Shown here: one piece after another, positions 10,592 through 11,061 of the stretch
Position numbering within the stretch: position 1 is the first letter of the stretch
Layout: every line of letters starts with the position of its first letter
Assembly: GCA_026770585.1 (NCBI GenBank)
Contig: MU646946.1
Coordinates: 93,044-104,104, forward strand
Source of the DNA: Baffinella frigidus
Taxonomy: Eukaryota; Cryptophyceae; Cryptomonadales; Baffinellaceae
Length of the DNA stretch: 11,061 nt
Reading direction: 5' to 3'
Position numbers and translations under genes: made by a program
The notes under the pieces: model-generated
Database searches by the model: none
Told to the model about the DNA's origin: nothing
The model's input: the letters and a program-made list of their open reading frames with translations, nothing else

Positions 10592-10640
10592 AAAAGTCAC
10601 CTACGAGTCAACTTTGCACGTCCACTTTTCTCGAGGGTTT

Positions 10641-10847
10641 CCTGGTCCGAGCACTCCATCACCGTCACCTTCATAGGCTAACAGACTAAAACTGGGCTAG
10701 TTAGGCCTACGGAATTGCCTACCGTAGGCCGTAGGGCTCCTATGACCAAAACGTCCTAGGATTTTGGCCTACAGTAGGAGGTCCTAGGCAATGCCGTAGG
10801 CCTAACTACCCCATTTTTAGTCCATTACCCTATTGACCTCCATTTAC
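10641..10847 (-). pseudogene. Exon W copy W2 split by a mobile element
   Basis: The 5' end begins at GACCAG|GTAAATGGAG, where the TAC codon of W1 has become TAA. After the inserted element it resumes as KVTVME, then diverges (CSDQETLEKSG). The TTTCCTGG and CACTCCATCACCGTCACC stretches match W1, so W2 and W1 are duplicates with their flanks. Confidence 0.7.
10675..10835. mobile_element. hAT-like MITE in exon copy W2, 8-bp target duplication
   Basis: The inner 38-bp arms (10684-10721, 10785-10822) match at 35 of 38. Looser matching continues to AGGCTAACAG at the left edge. ACCTTCAT (10667-10674) and ACCTCCAT (10836-10843) flank it, and W1 shows the single form ACTTCCAT. Duplications of 8 bp are typical of hAT elements. 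The centre also folds (CTCCTA...CCAAAA/TTTTGG...TAGGAG). Fragments occur at 5344-5378 and 6680-6714. Confidence 0.82.
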
Positions 10848-10889
10848 CTGGTCTGTGTTTGGAAAACTTCAACGCGCGTATGCCCACGC

Positions 10890-11061
10890 AGGGTCTGGGT
10901 TAGGGTTTAGTGTTTAGTGTTTAGTGTTTAGTCTTTAGTGTTTAGTGTTGAGGTATAGGGCAGGGGGTGGGGTTTAGGGTTTAGGTTGTAGTAGTGTTTA
11001 GTGTTTAGTGCATCAACTCTTCGACTGCCGCACCCTCTTCCTCCTCTGTCTCCCCCCTCCC
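10890..11061. repeat. TTTAGTG tract and right edge
   Basis: TTTAGTG units (10906-10945 and 10993-11008) with TTTAGGG remnants. From about 11009 the repeat stops. The minus strand then reads ETEEEEGAAVEELMH before a stop, possibly an acidic exon end of the same gene, but too short to call. Confidence 0.6.

Overview
The window looks like nuclear DNA of a eukaryote, most likely an alga or other protist with a TTTAGGG-type telomere repeat, in a subtelomere-like region. Much of it is degenerate 7-base telomere-like sequence (TTTAGGG, TTTGGGG, TGTAGGG, TCTAGGG, TTTACGG, TTTCTGG, TTTAGTG). Between these tracts are short inverted-repeat (MITE-like) elements and small GC-rich islands. I see no bacterial operon, rRNA, tRNA or CRISPR array. 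The longest open frames are mostly translations of the repeats.

The main result is that the GC-rich islands are exons of one split gene on the minus strand encoding a SPRY domain. Seven pieces (W1 10419-10487, Y1 10137-10203, A1 8109-8206, B1 6984-7102, X2 4792-4853, C1 3642-3701, D3 1246-1313) each end at a GT donor, and each begins after an AG acceptor. Their phases match at every junction (2, 0, 2, 1, 0, 0) and they give 543 nt (181 codons) without a stop. Read in order they show the SPRY landmarks: EVTV, CISVGVS, QPGW, GLHSDDG, FGPGDTVG, VGVRL, LFFTKNGQLL, LFPTIGID and VNCGAEPFVFDL. The introns (215 to 2328 nt) are telomere-like repeats and mobile elements. The first exons lie beyond the right edge, and the gene probably continues past the left edge.

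Each exon is surrounded by its own partial or broken copies, so the window reads as clusters from high to low coordinate: W (2), Y (4), A (5), B (5 plus one inverted scrap), X (4), C (8), D (8). The clusters stay in gene order, with one exception: D8 at 3041-3058 lies beyond C4. Many fragments keep one exon edge with its splice site and are cut off on the other side by repeats.

At least ten foldback or terminal-inverted-repeat elements are present. Five can be placed by comparing filled with empty copies of the exon duplications: 8431-8582, 8629-8799 and 9078-9217 (4-bp target duplications), 9368-9569 (TA), and 10675-10835 (8 bp, one mismatch). One large foldback (5748-5901) could form a hairpin of about 154 nt.

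This is either a slowly exploding pseudogene or a working gene whose introns accumulate exon debris. The seven-exon set is intact enough that the second cannot be excluded. RNA evidence would decide it.
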